Source of the DNA: Massilia putida | GTDB lineage: Bacteria; Pseudomonadota; Gammaproteobacteria; Burkholderiales; Burkholderiaceae_D | Direction: 5' to 3' | Length of the DNA stretch: 64,000 nucleotides | NCBI RefSeq assembly: GCF_001941825.1 | Contig: NZ_CP019037.1 | Span: 310,001-374,000, forward strand | In this document: positions 26,991 through 36,367 of the stretch, piece by piece | Layout: each line of letters starts with the position of its first letter | How positions within the stretch are numbered: position 1 is the first letter of the stretch | Program-made: the position numbers and the translations under genes | The notes under the pieces: model-generated | The model's database searches: none | Told to the model about the DNA's origin: nothing | Seen by the model: the letters and a program-made list of their open reading frames with translations, nothing else

Positions 26991-28298
26991 TCATTCATCG
27001 GGTTGTTGTGCCCGGGTGCGTTCTGACGGGTTGAGCTGAGCACGGCCAATGCGGATCAGGAGGTCGGCTTGCAGGTGGCCATGATGTTCTAGCTGCAGGT
27101 GCACATCGTCGAGGTAGCGCTGCATCCGGCGATCTCCGCCAACCGGAGCTGTGCCGCCGTCCATGTACAGCGCTTCGGTGGCTTCAGCCGCCATCCGCCC
27201 GGCGCTGTCGAGCATGGCCCAAACGCGCATGCTGGCCTCGGTGCCGGTGGGCGTGCCACTGCGCTGCCAGTCCTCACACTGCTCCTGGTAGGTATGAAGG
27301 GCGCGCTCCAGCAGCGTCTCCGCGCAGTCGACAAGCACAACCGCGCGGCCGAAAGTGCCGTGCAGCAGGCGCCTGTCGTGCGGTCCCTTTCCCTCCGGGA
27401 TGTTCGCCCGCTGGGAAAGTACGATGGCACGGTATTCGTCCAGTGCCGCCAACGCCGCGCCAATCATGGGGCTCACCGCTGCAACTTCTACCAGCACCGT
27501 TCCTGTCGCCAAATACATTGGGTTGGGGTGCACGGCCAAGCCGGGCATTTCGTCGTAGCGAATGCGTGTGCAATGGCTGAACAGGACCACCCGTCGGGCC
27601 AAGACGAACTGGCGCGTCACCTTGACGCTAGAGCAGCTTGGCCCCCGACGCTGATTCTGGTGCAGCACGGTGTAGCAACCGTGGTCCAGAACGAAGCGGG
27701 CTTGATACTGCTGCCCGTCGGATGCGCGCAGGATCGAAGATCCGATGAAATGCGTGCTATGCGTGACGCCGGCGCAGTCCGTCCACAACCCTTCCACCAT
27801 ATAACCGCCGTCGACGGCAACGCAGCTGCCGGCTGGCGAGCACGCGTGCGCGGCAATAATGTTCCCATCACCAAGAAACAGGTCCTTCTGAGTCGACTCG
27901 GGCCAGTAGGAAGCCAGCAACGCCGGTTGCGCGACGGTCTGGGCCAGGACAGCGGCGACAGCCGGGTCGCCGCGCGCAATCGTCTGCATGGCGCGGGCAA
28001 AACTCAGGTAATCGAGCTCCAGGCCGCCGAAGCGCTGTGGTTGCAACATACGGTAAAACCCGGCTTTGACGAATTGCTGGTGCAGCACTTCGGAGACATG
28101 GCCGCGCGCCGCGTTATCCCGCTGCTGGGCGCGCAACAGTGGCAGCAATGCTGCCGCACGCGCCTGGATGCCGGCAGTATGCGGGCGAGGCACGGAAAAA
28201 ACGGGCTGGGCGGGTGAATCGACGATGTCGGTGGCAGCCAAGAGCGCTCCTTCATGATTGAGGGCCGGACCGGTGCGGGCCCGGCGCCCAAGATTCAA
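26991..28298 (-). CDS. Acyl-CoA-dehydrogenase-fold flavoprotein (probable group D monooxygenase)
   Basis: 435 residues with the N-terminal helical, central beta and C-terminal four-helix layout of the acyl-CoA dehydrogenase superfamily (FYRMLQPQRFGGLELDYLSF; GNIIAAHACSPAGS; TEALYMDGGTAPVGGDRRMQ). The sequence is closer to two-component flavin hydroxylases (HpaB2/HsaA/DszC type) than to true dehydrogenases. No obvious catalytic Glu is visible. A reductase partner is not encoded nearby. The start appears to be TTG (28298), 6 bases after the previous stop. It probably oxygenates the substrate or an intermediate. Confidence 0.75.
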   Translation of the reverse strand: MNLGRRARTGPALNHEGALLAATDIVDSPAQPVFSVPRPHTAGIQARAAALLPLLRAQQRDNAARGHVSEVLHQQFVKAGFYRMLQPQRFGGLELDYLSFARAMQTIARGDPAVAAVLAQTVAQPALLASYWPESTQKDLFLGDGNIIAAHACSPAGSCVAVDGGYMVEGLWTDCAGVTHSTHFIGSSILRASDGQQYQARFVLDHGCYTVLHQNQRRGPSCSSVKVTRQFVLARRVVLFSHCTRIRYDEMPGLAVHPNPMYLATGTVLVEVAAVSPMIGAALAALDEYRAIVLSQRANIPEGKGPHDRRLLHGTFGRAVVLVDCAETLLERALHTYQEQCEDWQRSGTPTGTEASMRVWAMLDSAGRMAAEATEALYMDGGTAPVGGDRRMQRYLDDVHLQLEHHGHLQADLLIRIGRAQLNPSERTRAQQPDE

Positions 28299-28304
28299 CC
28301 CTGA

Positions 28305-29528
28305 TCAGTCCGCACGCCCGGACTGATGATCCCGTTCATTGAACCAGCGCCCGTTAAGCGCCTCGAACCCCGACAGAATATTGAACTGTAAGGCGGGGTC
28401 CGCGTTGACCGCCGCAAGGCCGGCTTCATCCTGCGCGCGCTTGGCTGGATCGCTTTCCGAAATACGTCGCTTGTTCTCGCTGGCAATCGGGCTGGACACC
28501 TCCAGAAACACGCGGCGGCGGTCGGCAGCATAGGCGTCGAGGAGATCCTCGGAAGCCTTGCCCAGCCATACCGCGGCCAACACCTCGCCCAGGCGTTCGG
28601 CGTCCAGCACCCCGGTAGACAGGCCAAGACCACCGATCGGATTGGTCGCATGCGCAGCATCGCCTGCCAGCAGCACGCGCCCTTCACGGAAGCGGGCAGC
28701 GGCGCGCTGATGCACACGGTAGGGATTGCACAGGTCGACCCGGTAACTTTCGGGCTCGGGCGCCCCCGGCAACAGACGCTTGAAGCGCTCAGGCAGGCGC
28801 GCGCGTATCTCGGTTCCCGACAGCGACGCGTCCTCGCCATAGCAGACGCGCCATAGGCCCGTCTTGTCGATCTGGGCGATGACGGCCCAGTCGACCGGGT
28901 CGACGATGAAGTTGGCCCGCGAATAGCCGTGCAGATGGAAATCGTAGAAGACGTTCGTGGCGACAAAGCGTTCCGGCCATGTAATGCCCTCGAAGGCAAT
29001 CCCGAGACTTTCCCGTACAGGGCTGCGGGCTCCGTCAGTGGCTGCCAACCAAGGGGCCTGGATCCGCACTTCACCATTTGCGGTTGCGGCGCTGACAGTC
29101 ACGCCGTTTGCGTTCTGGCTGACACCTGACACCCGATGGCCCCAACGGATCTCCACGTGTGCGTAGCGTTTCAGATGGCTGACGATCACGCGCGACAGCG
29201 TATCCTGACCGATCAGCAGCATGTAGTCGTACGGCGTGGTGTCCTTTAAAACGCTCCAGTTGAGAATCGCCAGCGGTGAGCCGTCCACACGACGGAACGC
29301 CACGTCGGGACTCTTGACCGAGCGTTTGAGTACGTCGTCCAGCAGTCCCAGACGCTCCAGGGCGGCCGTGGTGGGCGGCTGGTAAGCAATCGCACGCGGC
29401 GAATTCAGGACCTCGGCCTCGGCTTCGAGCACCGTTACCGGAACGCCGGCACGTGCCAGCTTGAGTGCCGTGAGCAAGCCCACCGGGCCACCACCGGCCA
29501 CTAGAACGCCATCTATCGTCTCCATCAT
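28305..29528 (-). CDS. FAD-dependent aromatic monooxygenase (PHBH/MhpA-like)
   Basis: 407 residues. It has the FAD fingerprint GGGPVG (12-17), the DG motif TDGARSPVR (164-172) and the GD motif AGDAAHATNPIGG (288-300), the three signatures of class A flavoprotein hydroxylases. It is short and lacks the C-terminal thioredoxin-like domain of the related protein at 49960. It is first in its operon, preceded by a ggaga site and, 96 bases upstream, an island motif. An ipso- or para-hydroxylation yielding hydroquinone is an attractive role, as reported for OpdA-type alkylphenol monooxygenases, but this is inference. Confidence 0.87.
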   Translation of the reverse strand: MMETIDGVLVAGGGPVGLLTALKLARAGVPVTVLEAEAEVLNSPRAIAYQPPTTAALERLGLLDDVLKRSVKSPDVAFRRVDGSPLAILNWSVLKDTTPYDYMLLIGQDTLSRVIVSHLKRYAHVEIRWGHRVSGVSQNANGVTVSAATANGEVRIQAPWLAATDGARSPVRESLGIAFEGITWPERFVATNVFYDFHLHGYSRANFIVDPVDWAVIAQIDKTGLWRVCYGEDASLSGTEIRARLPERFKRLLPGAPEPESYRVDLCNPYRVHQRAAARFREGRVLLAGDAAHATNPIGGLGLSTGVLDAERLGEVLAAVWLGKASEDLLDAYAADRRRVFLEVSSPIASENKRRISESDPAKRAQDEAGLAAVNADPALQFNILSGFEALNGRWFNERDHQSGRAD

Positions 29529-29624
29529 TTCTCCATTCGTTGTTCAATTACACATCAGTAAAACAGAACCGATCAGTACCGGTATTCCTGCTCCCATTAC
29601 ACGGCCGCGCAGGGCGCGGGTCAC

Positions 29625-29639
29625 CTATCTTTCGACCGG
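29625..29639. promoter_or_regulatory. Island regulon motif, site 3 (monooxygenase operon)
   Basis: CTATCTTTCGACCGG, 13 of 15 bases as in the perfect sites. It lies 96 bases upstream of the FAD monooxygenase start, the same distance as site 4 from its gene, though in the opposite orientation. Confidence 0.65.
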
Positions 29640-29657
29640 ACCCTCGGACTCATGCTT

Positions 29658-32102
29658 TCAAACGCTTGCGCCCGAGGCGGCGCGCGGCGTCTGCCGCCCA
29701 CTGTCGGGGGTGACGGTGGTGGAGGGTTTTGACCGCAGGAAGAAGTGCCCCAGCGCGGGCAACAAAATCAATGCCCCAAACATATTCCCGACAAACATAA
29801 AGGCAAGCAAAATGCCCATGTCGGCCTGAAATTTGATCGGAGAGAATGCCCAGGTTGCTACCGCGATGCCCAACGTTATCCCTGTCAACACCACCACCTT
29901 CCCGGTGAACAGCAAGGCCTTGTAGTACGCCTCGGACAACGAGAGGCCTGCCCGCTGGTGCGCCAGCGTCACCGTCAGTACATAGAGGGCATAGTCGACG
30001 CCGATCCCGACCCCGAGCGCGATCACCGGCAAAGTCGCGACCTTGACACCAATGCCGAGTGCGACCATCAAGGCTTCGCACAGCACGGAGGTCAGCATGA
30101 GCGGCAGGACAGCGCACACCACCGCGCGCCAGGAACGGAAGGCAATGAATGCCAGCACGATGACCGCCGCATAGACCAGCAGCAGCATCTCGGTATTGGC
30201 GCGCTTGACGACGATGTTAGTAGCCGCCTCGATGCCGGCATTGCCCGCCGCCGACAAGAATTTCACGTCCTTCAGTTCGTTGGCGCGTGAGAATTCCTCA
30301 ACGGTGCGCACCACGCTGTCGAGCGTGTCCGCTTTGTGGTCCTTCAGGTAGGCATATACGGTGAGCAGGTCACAGTTCTGGTTGAACAGCTCGCGCGGCG
30401 CACGAGTAATGATGGCGTTGAGCATGTCCTGCGTACGTGGTATCTCGTACCACTCCAGGCTGCCTTCATTCATGCCTGCTGCCGCAAGCTTGGACAGCGA
30501 AGCCAGCGACTTGGTCGACGCCACGCCCGGCAGCTGCTGCAGCTGCCACTCGAGCGCATCGACCTGCTCCAGGGTACGATAGTGGGCGCAATGGAACTGC
30601 GGGGTCTTGACCATCACCACGTAGATGTCGCTGCTGGCTGCGTAATGCCGCGCGATGTAAGCGTTGTCCTGGTTGTAGCGCGAATCTGGACGCAGTTCCG
30701 GAGCGCCCGGGTTCAGGTCGCCGATTTTGAGGTGATGGCTGACGGCAAAGCCGAGCACGCCCAGGACAGCCGCCACCACGATGGCGACGCTGGCCCACTT
30801 GCGCTGACTGAACAGGTCGAGAAAAGCCCAGAACGCATGTTTGGGGGCGCTGCCGGTGGCTGCCGTTTCGCTCTCGAGACTGCGCCGGGCCGCCGCCGCG
30901 CTTACGCCGGTGAAGGACAGCAGGATCGGCAGCAGCACCAGGTTGGTAAAGATCAGCATGGCCACGCCGATGCTCGCAGTGACGGCCAAATCCTGGATGA
31001 CCTGGATCTGGATGACCATCAGCACGCCGAACCCGACCGCATCGGCCATCAACGCCGTCAGACCCGCCAGGAACAGGCGACGAAAGGTGTAGCGCGCCGC
31101 CACCAGCCGATGAGTGCCACGGCCGATATCCTGCATGATGCCATTCATTTTCTGGGCGCCGTGGCTCATGCCGATGGCGAACACCAGAAACGGCACCAGG
31201 ACGGAAAACGGATCGATCACATAGCCGAGCAACGGTAACAGCCCAAGCAACCAGACCACGGCCACCAATGAGCACAGAACGACCAGCACGGTACTGCGCA
31301 CACAGCGCGTGTACCAGAACAGGATCGCGGTACATATCGCGATCGCGATGGCGAAGAACATCAGCACTTCGCGCATGCCGTCGATCAGGTCGCCCACCAC
31401 CTTGGCGAAGCCGGTGATCCGGACTTCGATGTTGTCGTTCGAATACTTCGCACGCAGCTGTTCGAGCCGCTGCGACAGCGCGTGATAATCGAGTGGCTTG
31501 CCGTTGGCATCCGCCGACTCGCTCAAGGGCAGCAGGATGATGCTTGACTGGTAGTCCTGGGCTACCAGCTGGCCGATTTCTCCCGAGCGCTCAACGTTCA
31601 AGCGCACCTTTTCCAGGCTCGCCGCGGAGCCATCGTAGTCATCGGGGATGACGGGGCCGCCGTCCAAGCCTTCCTCGGTCACGCCGACCCAGCGGGTGGC
31701 GGGCGTCCACAGCGACTTCATGAATGGACGCTCTACACTCGGCAGCAGGAACAGTTCGTCATTGAGCTTCTTTAACGTGTCCAGGTAGGTCGCATCGAAG
31801 ATACTGCCCTGGCGCGCCACCACCACCACACGCAACGCATTGCCCAGGCCGGCCAGCTCAGCCTTGTTCGCCTGGTAGTTGACGATGTACGGGTGCTTCG
31901 CCGGAATCATTTTCTCGAAGCTGGCGTTGAGCTGCAGGCGAAGCGCCTGGTGGCCAAGCAAGAGCGTCACCAGCACACACAGCGCCATCACCACGAGCCG
32001 GTTGTTGAAAAGCAGGCGTTCAGCGAGCGATCCTGATTGCAGGTCAAAATTCTTCAGATCCCGGATCACCGGATGCTCATCGAGCGAAGTATCGTGTTTC
32101 AT
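29658..32102 (-). CDS. MMPL/RND-superfamily transporter
   Basis: 814 residues. One TM near 31-55 precedes a periplasmic loop (~60-240), then a block of five membrane helices (VLMFFAIAIAICTAILFWYT, VVLCSLVAVVWLLGLLPLLG), a second loop (~445-640) and a second block including VIALGVGIGVDYALYVLTVT. This is the twofold RND layout of the sterol-sensing/hopanoid-transporter-like branch. It has no adaptor protein or TolC partner here. With DUF1302, DUF1329 and YCF48-like neighbours it forms an envelope module repeatedly found beside genes for degrading steroids and other hydrophobic compounds. Uptake is inferred. Confidence 0.88.
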   Translation of the reverse strand: MKHDTSLDEHPVIRDLKNFDLQSGSLAERLLFNNRLVVMALCVLVTLLLGHQALRLQLNASFEKMIPAKHPYIVNYQANKAELAGLGNALRVVVVARQGSIFDATYLDTLKKLNDELFLLPSVERPFMKSLWTPATRWVGVTEEGLDGGPVIPDDYDGSAASLEKVRLNVERSGEIGQLVAQDYQSSIILLPLSESADANGKPLDYHALSQRLEQLRAKYSNDNIEVRITGFAKVVGDLIDGMREVLMFFAIAIAICTAILFWYTRCVRSTVLVVLCSLVAVVWLLGLLPLLGYVIDPFSVLVPFLVFAIGMSHGAQKMNGIMQDIGRGTHRLVAARYTFRRLFLAGLTALMADAVGFGVLMVIQIQVIQDLAVTASIGVAMLIFTNLVLLPILLSFTGVSAAAARRSLESETAATGSAPKHAFWAFLDLFSQRKWASVAIVVAAVLGVLGFAVSHHLKIGDLNPGAPELRPDSRYNQDNAYIARHYAASSDIYVVMVKTPQFHCAHYRTLEQVDALEWQLQQLPGVASTKSLASLSKLAAAGMNEGSLEWYEIPRTQDMLNAIITRAPRELFNQNCDLLTVYAYLKDHKADTLDSVVRTVEEFSRANELKDVKFLSAAGNAGIEAATNIVVKRANTEMLLLVYAAVIVLAFIAFRSWRAVVCAVLPLMLTSVLCEALMVALGIGVKVATLPVIALGVGIGVDYALYVLTVTLAHQRAGLSLSEAYYKALLFTGKVVVLTGITLGIAVATWAFSPIKFQADMGILLAFMFVGNMFGALILLPALGHFFLRSKPSTTVTPDSGRQTPRAASGASV

Positions 32103-33181
32103 GGTTTGCTTCCGATCGTGAAGGTGTCCGCGCGCACAAGGCTGATGCCGCGCGCGCCCGACAGCACCAGCGCGCCGTCGGCGCCGATGACGGCGTCGGT
32201 AAACGGTGCGGCCTGCGCTACCGGTACCGGCTTGAAATTTCGACCACCATCGGTACTGCGCAGCACATGGCCAGCTTCGTCAGCTAGCAGCAAGGCACCG
32301 CCGGCACGCACGCCGGCAGTCAGAGTGACAGGCATACCGGTTTCGCTCTTGGTCCAGTTCGCGCCCTGATCGGCGCTCCACCACGCGTTGCCGCGCAGGC
32401 CGTATGCCACCAGCTCGCCGTTGGCGCCTTCCAGCACGCCGAAGAACGTGCCGTTGTAGGGGGTGGCCAAGGCGCTCCAGCTGTGGCCTCGGTCCTGCGA
32501 GCGGAACAACGCGCCTTGTTCCCCCGCGAGATACCAGGCACGGTCGCCAGCATGGAAGCGGTACAAGTGCTTGCCTCTGGGGTTGTCGATTGCCCCTTGG
32601 CGCGGAATCCAGCTGCGACCGCCATCTTCAGTGGAAAAGAACAGCCCGTAGGCGCCGGCGATCATGCCGTGCTGTTCATCCGCAAAGTACACATCCAGGA
32701 ATGGCTTGTCGGCTCCGTCAGCCACCATGCGCTTCGCCTCGGACAGGGAAGGCGCATCCTTGGCGCCAGCCTCGGCTGCCGCCAGCATGGCGGCAGCCGC
32801 CTGGTTCCCGTCCAGCTGCTTGGCCCAGGTCATACCGCCGTCGACGCTATGCAGCACCACGCCGCCATGGCCTACCGCCCAGCCCTTCTTCGCCGTGGCG
32901 AAGGTCACACCGGTCAAGGCAACGCTGACTGGCACGTGTGCCTGTTTCCAAGACCCGCCGTTGTCGTCGGACAGGAGAACTACACCACGTTCGCCGACCG
33001 ACACGAGGCGCTTGCCGGCGCGTGCAACGGCGAGTAATACGGATTGGCTCGAGCGGGTGCTCATTTTCGCCGGTGTGCTCAATGTGTCGGCCTCCGCCGG
33101 CCCGGAGCCTGCGAGCAGCACCGTCAGCATGCAGCCGAGCAGGCACGCGGCACGGCCGCGTTGAAAGAATGTGAACGTCAT
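32099..33181 (-). CDS. YCF48/BNR-repeat beta-propeller protein, exported
   Basis: 360 residues with an N-terminal signal peptide (LLGCMLTVLLAGSGPAEA). Repeated Ser/Asp-box-like turns follow (SDDNGGSWKQA, SVDGGMTWAKQ, STEDGGRSWIP, SQDRGHSWSAL, STDGGRNFKPV), i.e. a six- or seven-bladed propeller like the photosystem II stability factor YCF48. Its stop overlaps the MMPL start (ATGA). It is probably a periplasmic partner of the transporter. Confidence 0.87.
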   Translation of the reverse strand: MTFTFFQRGRAACLLGCMLTVLLAGSGPAEADTLSTPAKMSTRSSQSVLLAVARAGKRLVSVGERGVVLLSDDNGGSWKQAHVPVSVALTGVTFATAKKGWAVGHGGVVLHSVDGGMTWAKQLDGNQAAAAMLAAAEAGAKDAPSLSEAKRMVADGADKPFLDVYFADEQHGMIAGAYGLFFSTEDGGRSWIPRQGAIDNPRGKHLYRFHAGDRAWYLAGEQGALFRSQDRGHSWSALATPYNGTFFGVLEGANGELVAYGLRGNAWWSADQGANWTKSETGMPVTLTAGVRAGGALLLADEAGHVLRSTDGGRNFKPVPVAQAAPFTDAVIGADGALVLSGARGISLVRADTFTIGSKP

Positions 33182-33246
33182 GGGATCGATGTAAGCAGTC
33201 GATAACAGCCCGGTCGGACCGGGCGGGAGGTCATCAGATGCGCGGT

Positions 33247-34590
33247 TCAGCGCACCCCGTCGGCGCCGAGCGAGTCGCCGGTGAAGAAGCTGTCCGGACG
33301 TGACGCCACCGGCTTCCAGTACTCGTCATTCAGACACTGGATGCAGCTGACCGTGCCGGCCTGCAGGTTGTAGACCATCACGACGTCAGCGGCGACGATC
33401 GGCACTTCGGGCACTACGAATGGAAACACCTGGGTGGTGCGCCACAGTTTGCCTTCAGCGTCATAACCGTCGATACCCGCAACCGCCCAGGTGTCCTCGT
33501 CGAAGTAGAACGTGCGTTTCGGGATCGCGTGACGCTTGCCCGGCGCGAGCGTGGCCTCGACCACCCAGACCCTGTGCAGTTCCCAGCGCACCTTGTCGGG
33601 ATTGGTGTGGAACGCTACGAAGGCTTCTTTTTCGGGTGTGTTGAAGAAGCGGTTGTCGTTGTACGGGATATACATTTCCTTCTTCCCGATCAGCTTCCAC
33701 TCGTAGCGGTCAGGCCCTCCCCAGAAGCCGATGACCTCATCGAAATAGTTCGCTCCCGAGGCAACGAAGTCCGGCGTGTCATAGCCCACCGTCGGCGCGC
33801 GGCGCACGCGGCGCTGGCCAACCAGGTACTGCCACGCAGCGCGCGCATTGGCAGTGTCGATGCTGTCTCGGACGACGAGCGATTCGCCGGCCTTGAAAGG
33901 AGGTTCCGTGGTCATGAAGCGCGACAGCAGGTAGTTCTTGTCCCACTTCTCGGCCGAGCCATCCTTGAAGTAGTACGGGAACTGATTGTTGTTGTCCGAG
34001 CGCGATGCGAGCGTACGGCGGCCGTCGGCCGATCCGACGATATTACGGAAGCCGAACTGGTTGGACGCCACGCGCGGATGCAGGGTGTGATTCCAATACA
34101 GTTCGATACCGGATTTAGGAATCGGGAACGGCACGCCGCCGTAAGCGCCGGTAATCGACAACCCATTCTGAGTCAGCTTGGCGTTGGTGGCGTTCTTGAA
34201 GGTATTTTCGTATACCCACTGTGGCGCGGCGGCAGTCCGATGCGTCGGGTAGACATCGATGCGATAGGAGGGGTACTTCTTCAGCAAGGCACGCGTACCG
34301 TCGTTCAGCTTGTCGGCGTACTGCGCCATGTTGGCAGCGGTGATCTGCAACACTGGCTTCTCGTTAGGGAACGGATCGGCCGGCAGTTTGCCGCTCGCCG
34401 CAACGGCCTTGGTGATGCCTCCCTGCCATGCCGGAATAGTGCCGTCCTTGTTGCCGGCACGCTCCGCGCCGAGCGGAGTCAGCGTGGTCTTGAGTTGGGC
34501 CGCCTCGTCGGCGCCGACAGCTGCGTACAGCATGCTGCTGGACAGGCACAGGGCAGCGGCCAGCCCGACGCGATGCATTTGATGGTTCAT
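33247..34590 (-). CDS. DUF1329 exported protein
   Basis: 447 residues from MNHQMHRVGLAAALCLSSSM, with a clear signal peptide cleaved near LYAA-VGADEA. The start chosen gives this signal; longer frames do not. The body has the family pattern DGTIPAWQGGIT, NAKLTQNGLSITGAYGGVPF and FYFDEDTWAVAGIDGYD. The fold resembles LolA/LolB-type lipid carriers, so a role in moving hydrophobic molecules across the periplasm is suggested. It lies between DUF1302 and the YCF48-like gene. Confidence 0.88.
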   Translation of the reverse strand: MNHQMHRVGLAAALCLSSSMLYAAVGADEAAQLKTTLTPLGAERAGNKDGTIPAWQGGITKAVAASGKLPADPFPNEKPVLQITAANMAQYADKLNDGTRALLKKYPSYRIDVYPTHRTAAAPQWVYENTFKNATNAKLTQNGLSITGAYGGVPFPIPKSGIELYWNHTLHPRVASNQFGFRNIVGSADGRRTLASRSDNNNQFPYYFKDGSAEKWDKNYLLSRFMTTEPPFKAGESLVVRDSIDTANARAAWQYLVGQRRVRRAPTVGYDTPDFVASGANYFDEVIGFWGGPDRYEWKLIGKKEMYIPYNDNRFFNTPEKEAFVAFHTNPDKVRWELHRVWVVEATLAPGKRHAIPKRTFYFDEDTWAVAGIDGYDAEGKLWRTTQVFPFVVPEVPIVAADVVMVYNLQAGTVSCIQCLNDEYWKPVASRPDSFFTGDSLGADGVR

Positions 34591-34615
34591 GGAGTCTCCT
34601 GACGTGGTTCTTCGA

Positions 34616-36289
34616 TTAATAGGTGCGTTGGACCGAGAGCGAAATGAAGTTACGGTCCTTGTAGACCTGGGCAAAGGACAAGGGTTGTCCCGGCAGTCCC
34701 TGCCCGGACAGGACGGCACCGGCGCGACCCAGGTACTGCGTGTACTGCAGGCTGGCGCGCCAAGTCTTCTGGTAATCGACGTTCACACCGATGCTGGCGT
34801 CTCCACCATGCTCCGGCGCGTACTGGAACACCGACGAACGACCTCTCAGCTGGTAGCCGAGACCCAGCGGCACGGTCATGTCGACGCCCGGTAGCACTTG
34901 AAAGTACGAGGGCTCGAACACCAGCTTGGTCGCCCAGGCGTCACGTGTGGTGTTCGTGTCCAAGGCGGCCGCATTGCGAGTAATGCTGGTGCGGCGGTTG
35001 AACGCGAGCTCACCCACCAGTTGGGCTCCTTGCCACAAGCTGTTGGCCGGCAGCAGCGTGATGAAGGACGTGTTCGCATGGAACGAATTCCCGGTAGGGT
35101 ATGCCGGATTGCCAGCATTGTCGGCGCTCGGATCGAGGGCGACGACAACCCCGCCGAGCGGTGCCAACGGGGTGTTGCGGCGTACCGAGATCTCGCCCGA
35201 CACGTTGGTTTCGCCGAACAACGTCGAGAAGCTTGCCGCGTAGGTCTTGATCCCCTCCGGATAAACCAGCTGATAGGTGCCCGAAGCCGGACGGATCTGC
35301 AGCAGCGGCACCTTGTCATGGTACTGGGCCGCGTATAAGCCAAATTCCGTTTCTGAGCCTGGCAGCTTGAACTTGATCTGCATCCCGCCTTGCCCGGAAT
35401 TGCGCGCCTCCTGGTCTCTGGTCCTCGTGAAGGCCACACCAGGTCCGACCAGCAGACGCTCGCCACCTTCGTCGAGGAAGTCCGCAAAGCTGAAGTAGCT
35501 ACCCGAGGCCGGCAACCGGTATTTGCGCCATTTGTACTGGTAGTAGGCACCGACCGAGACACCGGCTGCCACTTGCAAATTGCCGGACACCTGGCCGACC
35601 GGCATCCCGATCTCCTTGAACTGTGCGTTCGGCACCGACAAGGCTTTGATGACGTCGATCGGTACCTGGGCGTTGGAAAAGCCGTTTCCCCCGATGTACA
35701 GCGTCTCGCCGTACAACAGGTTGTAGCGCCCTGCGCGCACCGTCAGCGGCATCGAGCCGAGATCGAATTTACCGTACACGAAGGTGTCCAGCAGTTCGGC
35801 CTTACGGCCATGCAGGCGACGCGTCGCTTCCGTAAAACTGCCGGCACCTACGCTCGCACTGTTCAACGTCGGCAGGCCCGGATTGTCGTTGTGACTGTTG
35901 TAGACATCGTCGTACCACGCAGCGCCGCTGACGCGCAGGCCATACGCCTGATACGCCATATCGAATTCGGACAGCAGATCGACGCGGTTCGAGATCAGCC
36001 CCTTCCCGAAATTGCGATCGCCGTCGTCCAGGTTCGGGTTGGCGATGGTATAGTCGCCGCCTGGCGCGGCGACTCGCTCATCGAGCGATTTGACGCGCCA
36101 GGCGGCGCTGTATTTGATGGTATTGTCGAACCTGATCTTCAGGTCGGGATTGCCAGTCGGGATGTCCGTCCCGCGTGCGATGCCTGCACTCCCGAGCAGT
36201 ATCATGGCGCCGGCGATGGAACGCGCGATGATCTTGAGACGACCGCCGTGATCATTGCCTGCGTGATTGCAGTTGTTGCGAGCTTGCAT
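34616..36289 (-). CDS. DUF1302 outer-membrane protein
   Basis: 557 residues with a signal peptide (IIARSIAGAMILLGSAGIA). Alternating beta-strands run through the protein, which ends with an aromatic-rich C-terminal strand (NFISLSVQRTY), as expected of an outer-membrane barrel. DUF1302 members pair with DUF1329 proteins in clusters for hydrophobic growth substrates. It is 78 bases downstream of the MFS gene with no terminator seen, so it is in the same operon. Confidence 0.88.
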   Translation of the reverse strand: MQARNNCNHAGNDHGGRLKIIARSIAGAMILLGSAGIARGTDIPTGNPDLKIRFDNTIKYSAAWRVKSLDERVAAPGGDYTIANPNLDDGDRNFGKGLISNRVDLLSEFDMAYQAYGLRVSGAAWYDDVYNSHNDNPGLPTLNSASVGAGSFTEATRRLHGRKAELLDTFVYGKFDLGSMPLTVRAGRYNLLYGETLYIGGNGFSNAQVPIDVIKALSVPNAQFKEIGMPVGQVSGNLQVAAGVSVGAYYQYKWRKYRLPASGSYFSFADFLDEGGERLLVGPGVAFTRTRDQEARNSGQGGMQIKFKLPGSETEFGLYAAQYHDKVPLLQIRPASGTYQLVYPEGIKTYAASFSTLFGETNVSGEISVRRNTPLAPLGGVVVALDPSADNAGNPAYPTGNSFHANTSFITLLPANSLWQGAQLVGELAFNRRTSITRNAAALDTNTTRDAWATKLVFEPSYFQVLPGVDMTVPLGLGYQLRGRSSVFQYAPEHGGDASIGVNVDYQKTWRASLQYTQYLGRAGAVLSGQGLPGQPLSFAQVYKDRNFISLSVQRTY

Positions 36290-36367
36290 ACAGTCTCCTT
36301 GTCCTTGTAGTTGTTGTGCGACTTGATTGTTGTACAGTGTTGTGGTGGCCCTGCCCCACCGTGAAAA

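Noticed and set aside
26991..28298. Calling this gene a true acyl-CoA dehydrogenase of beta-oxidation
   Set aside because: The motifs and the operon with aromatic monooxygenase genes fit a flavin-dependent oxygenase of the same fold better; no clear catalytic base was seen.
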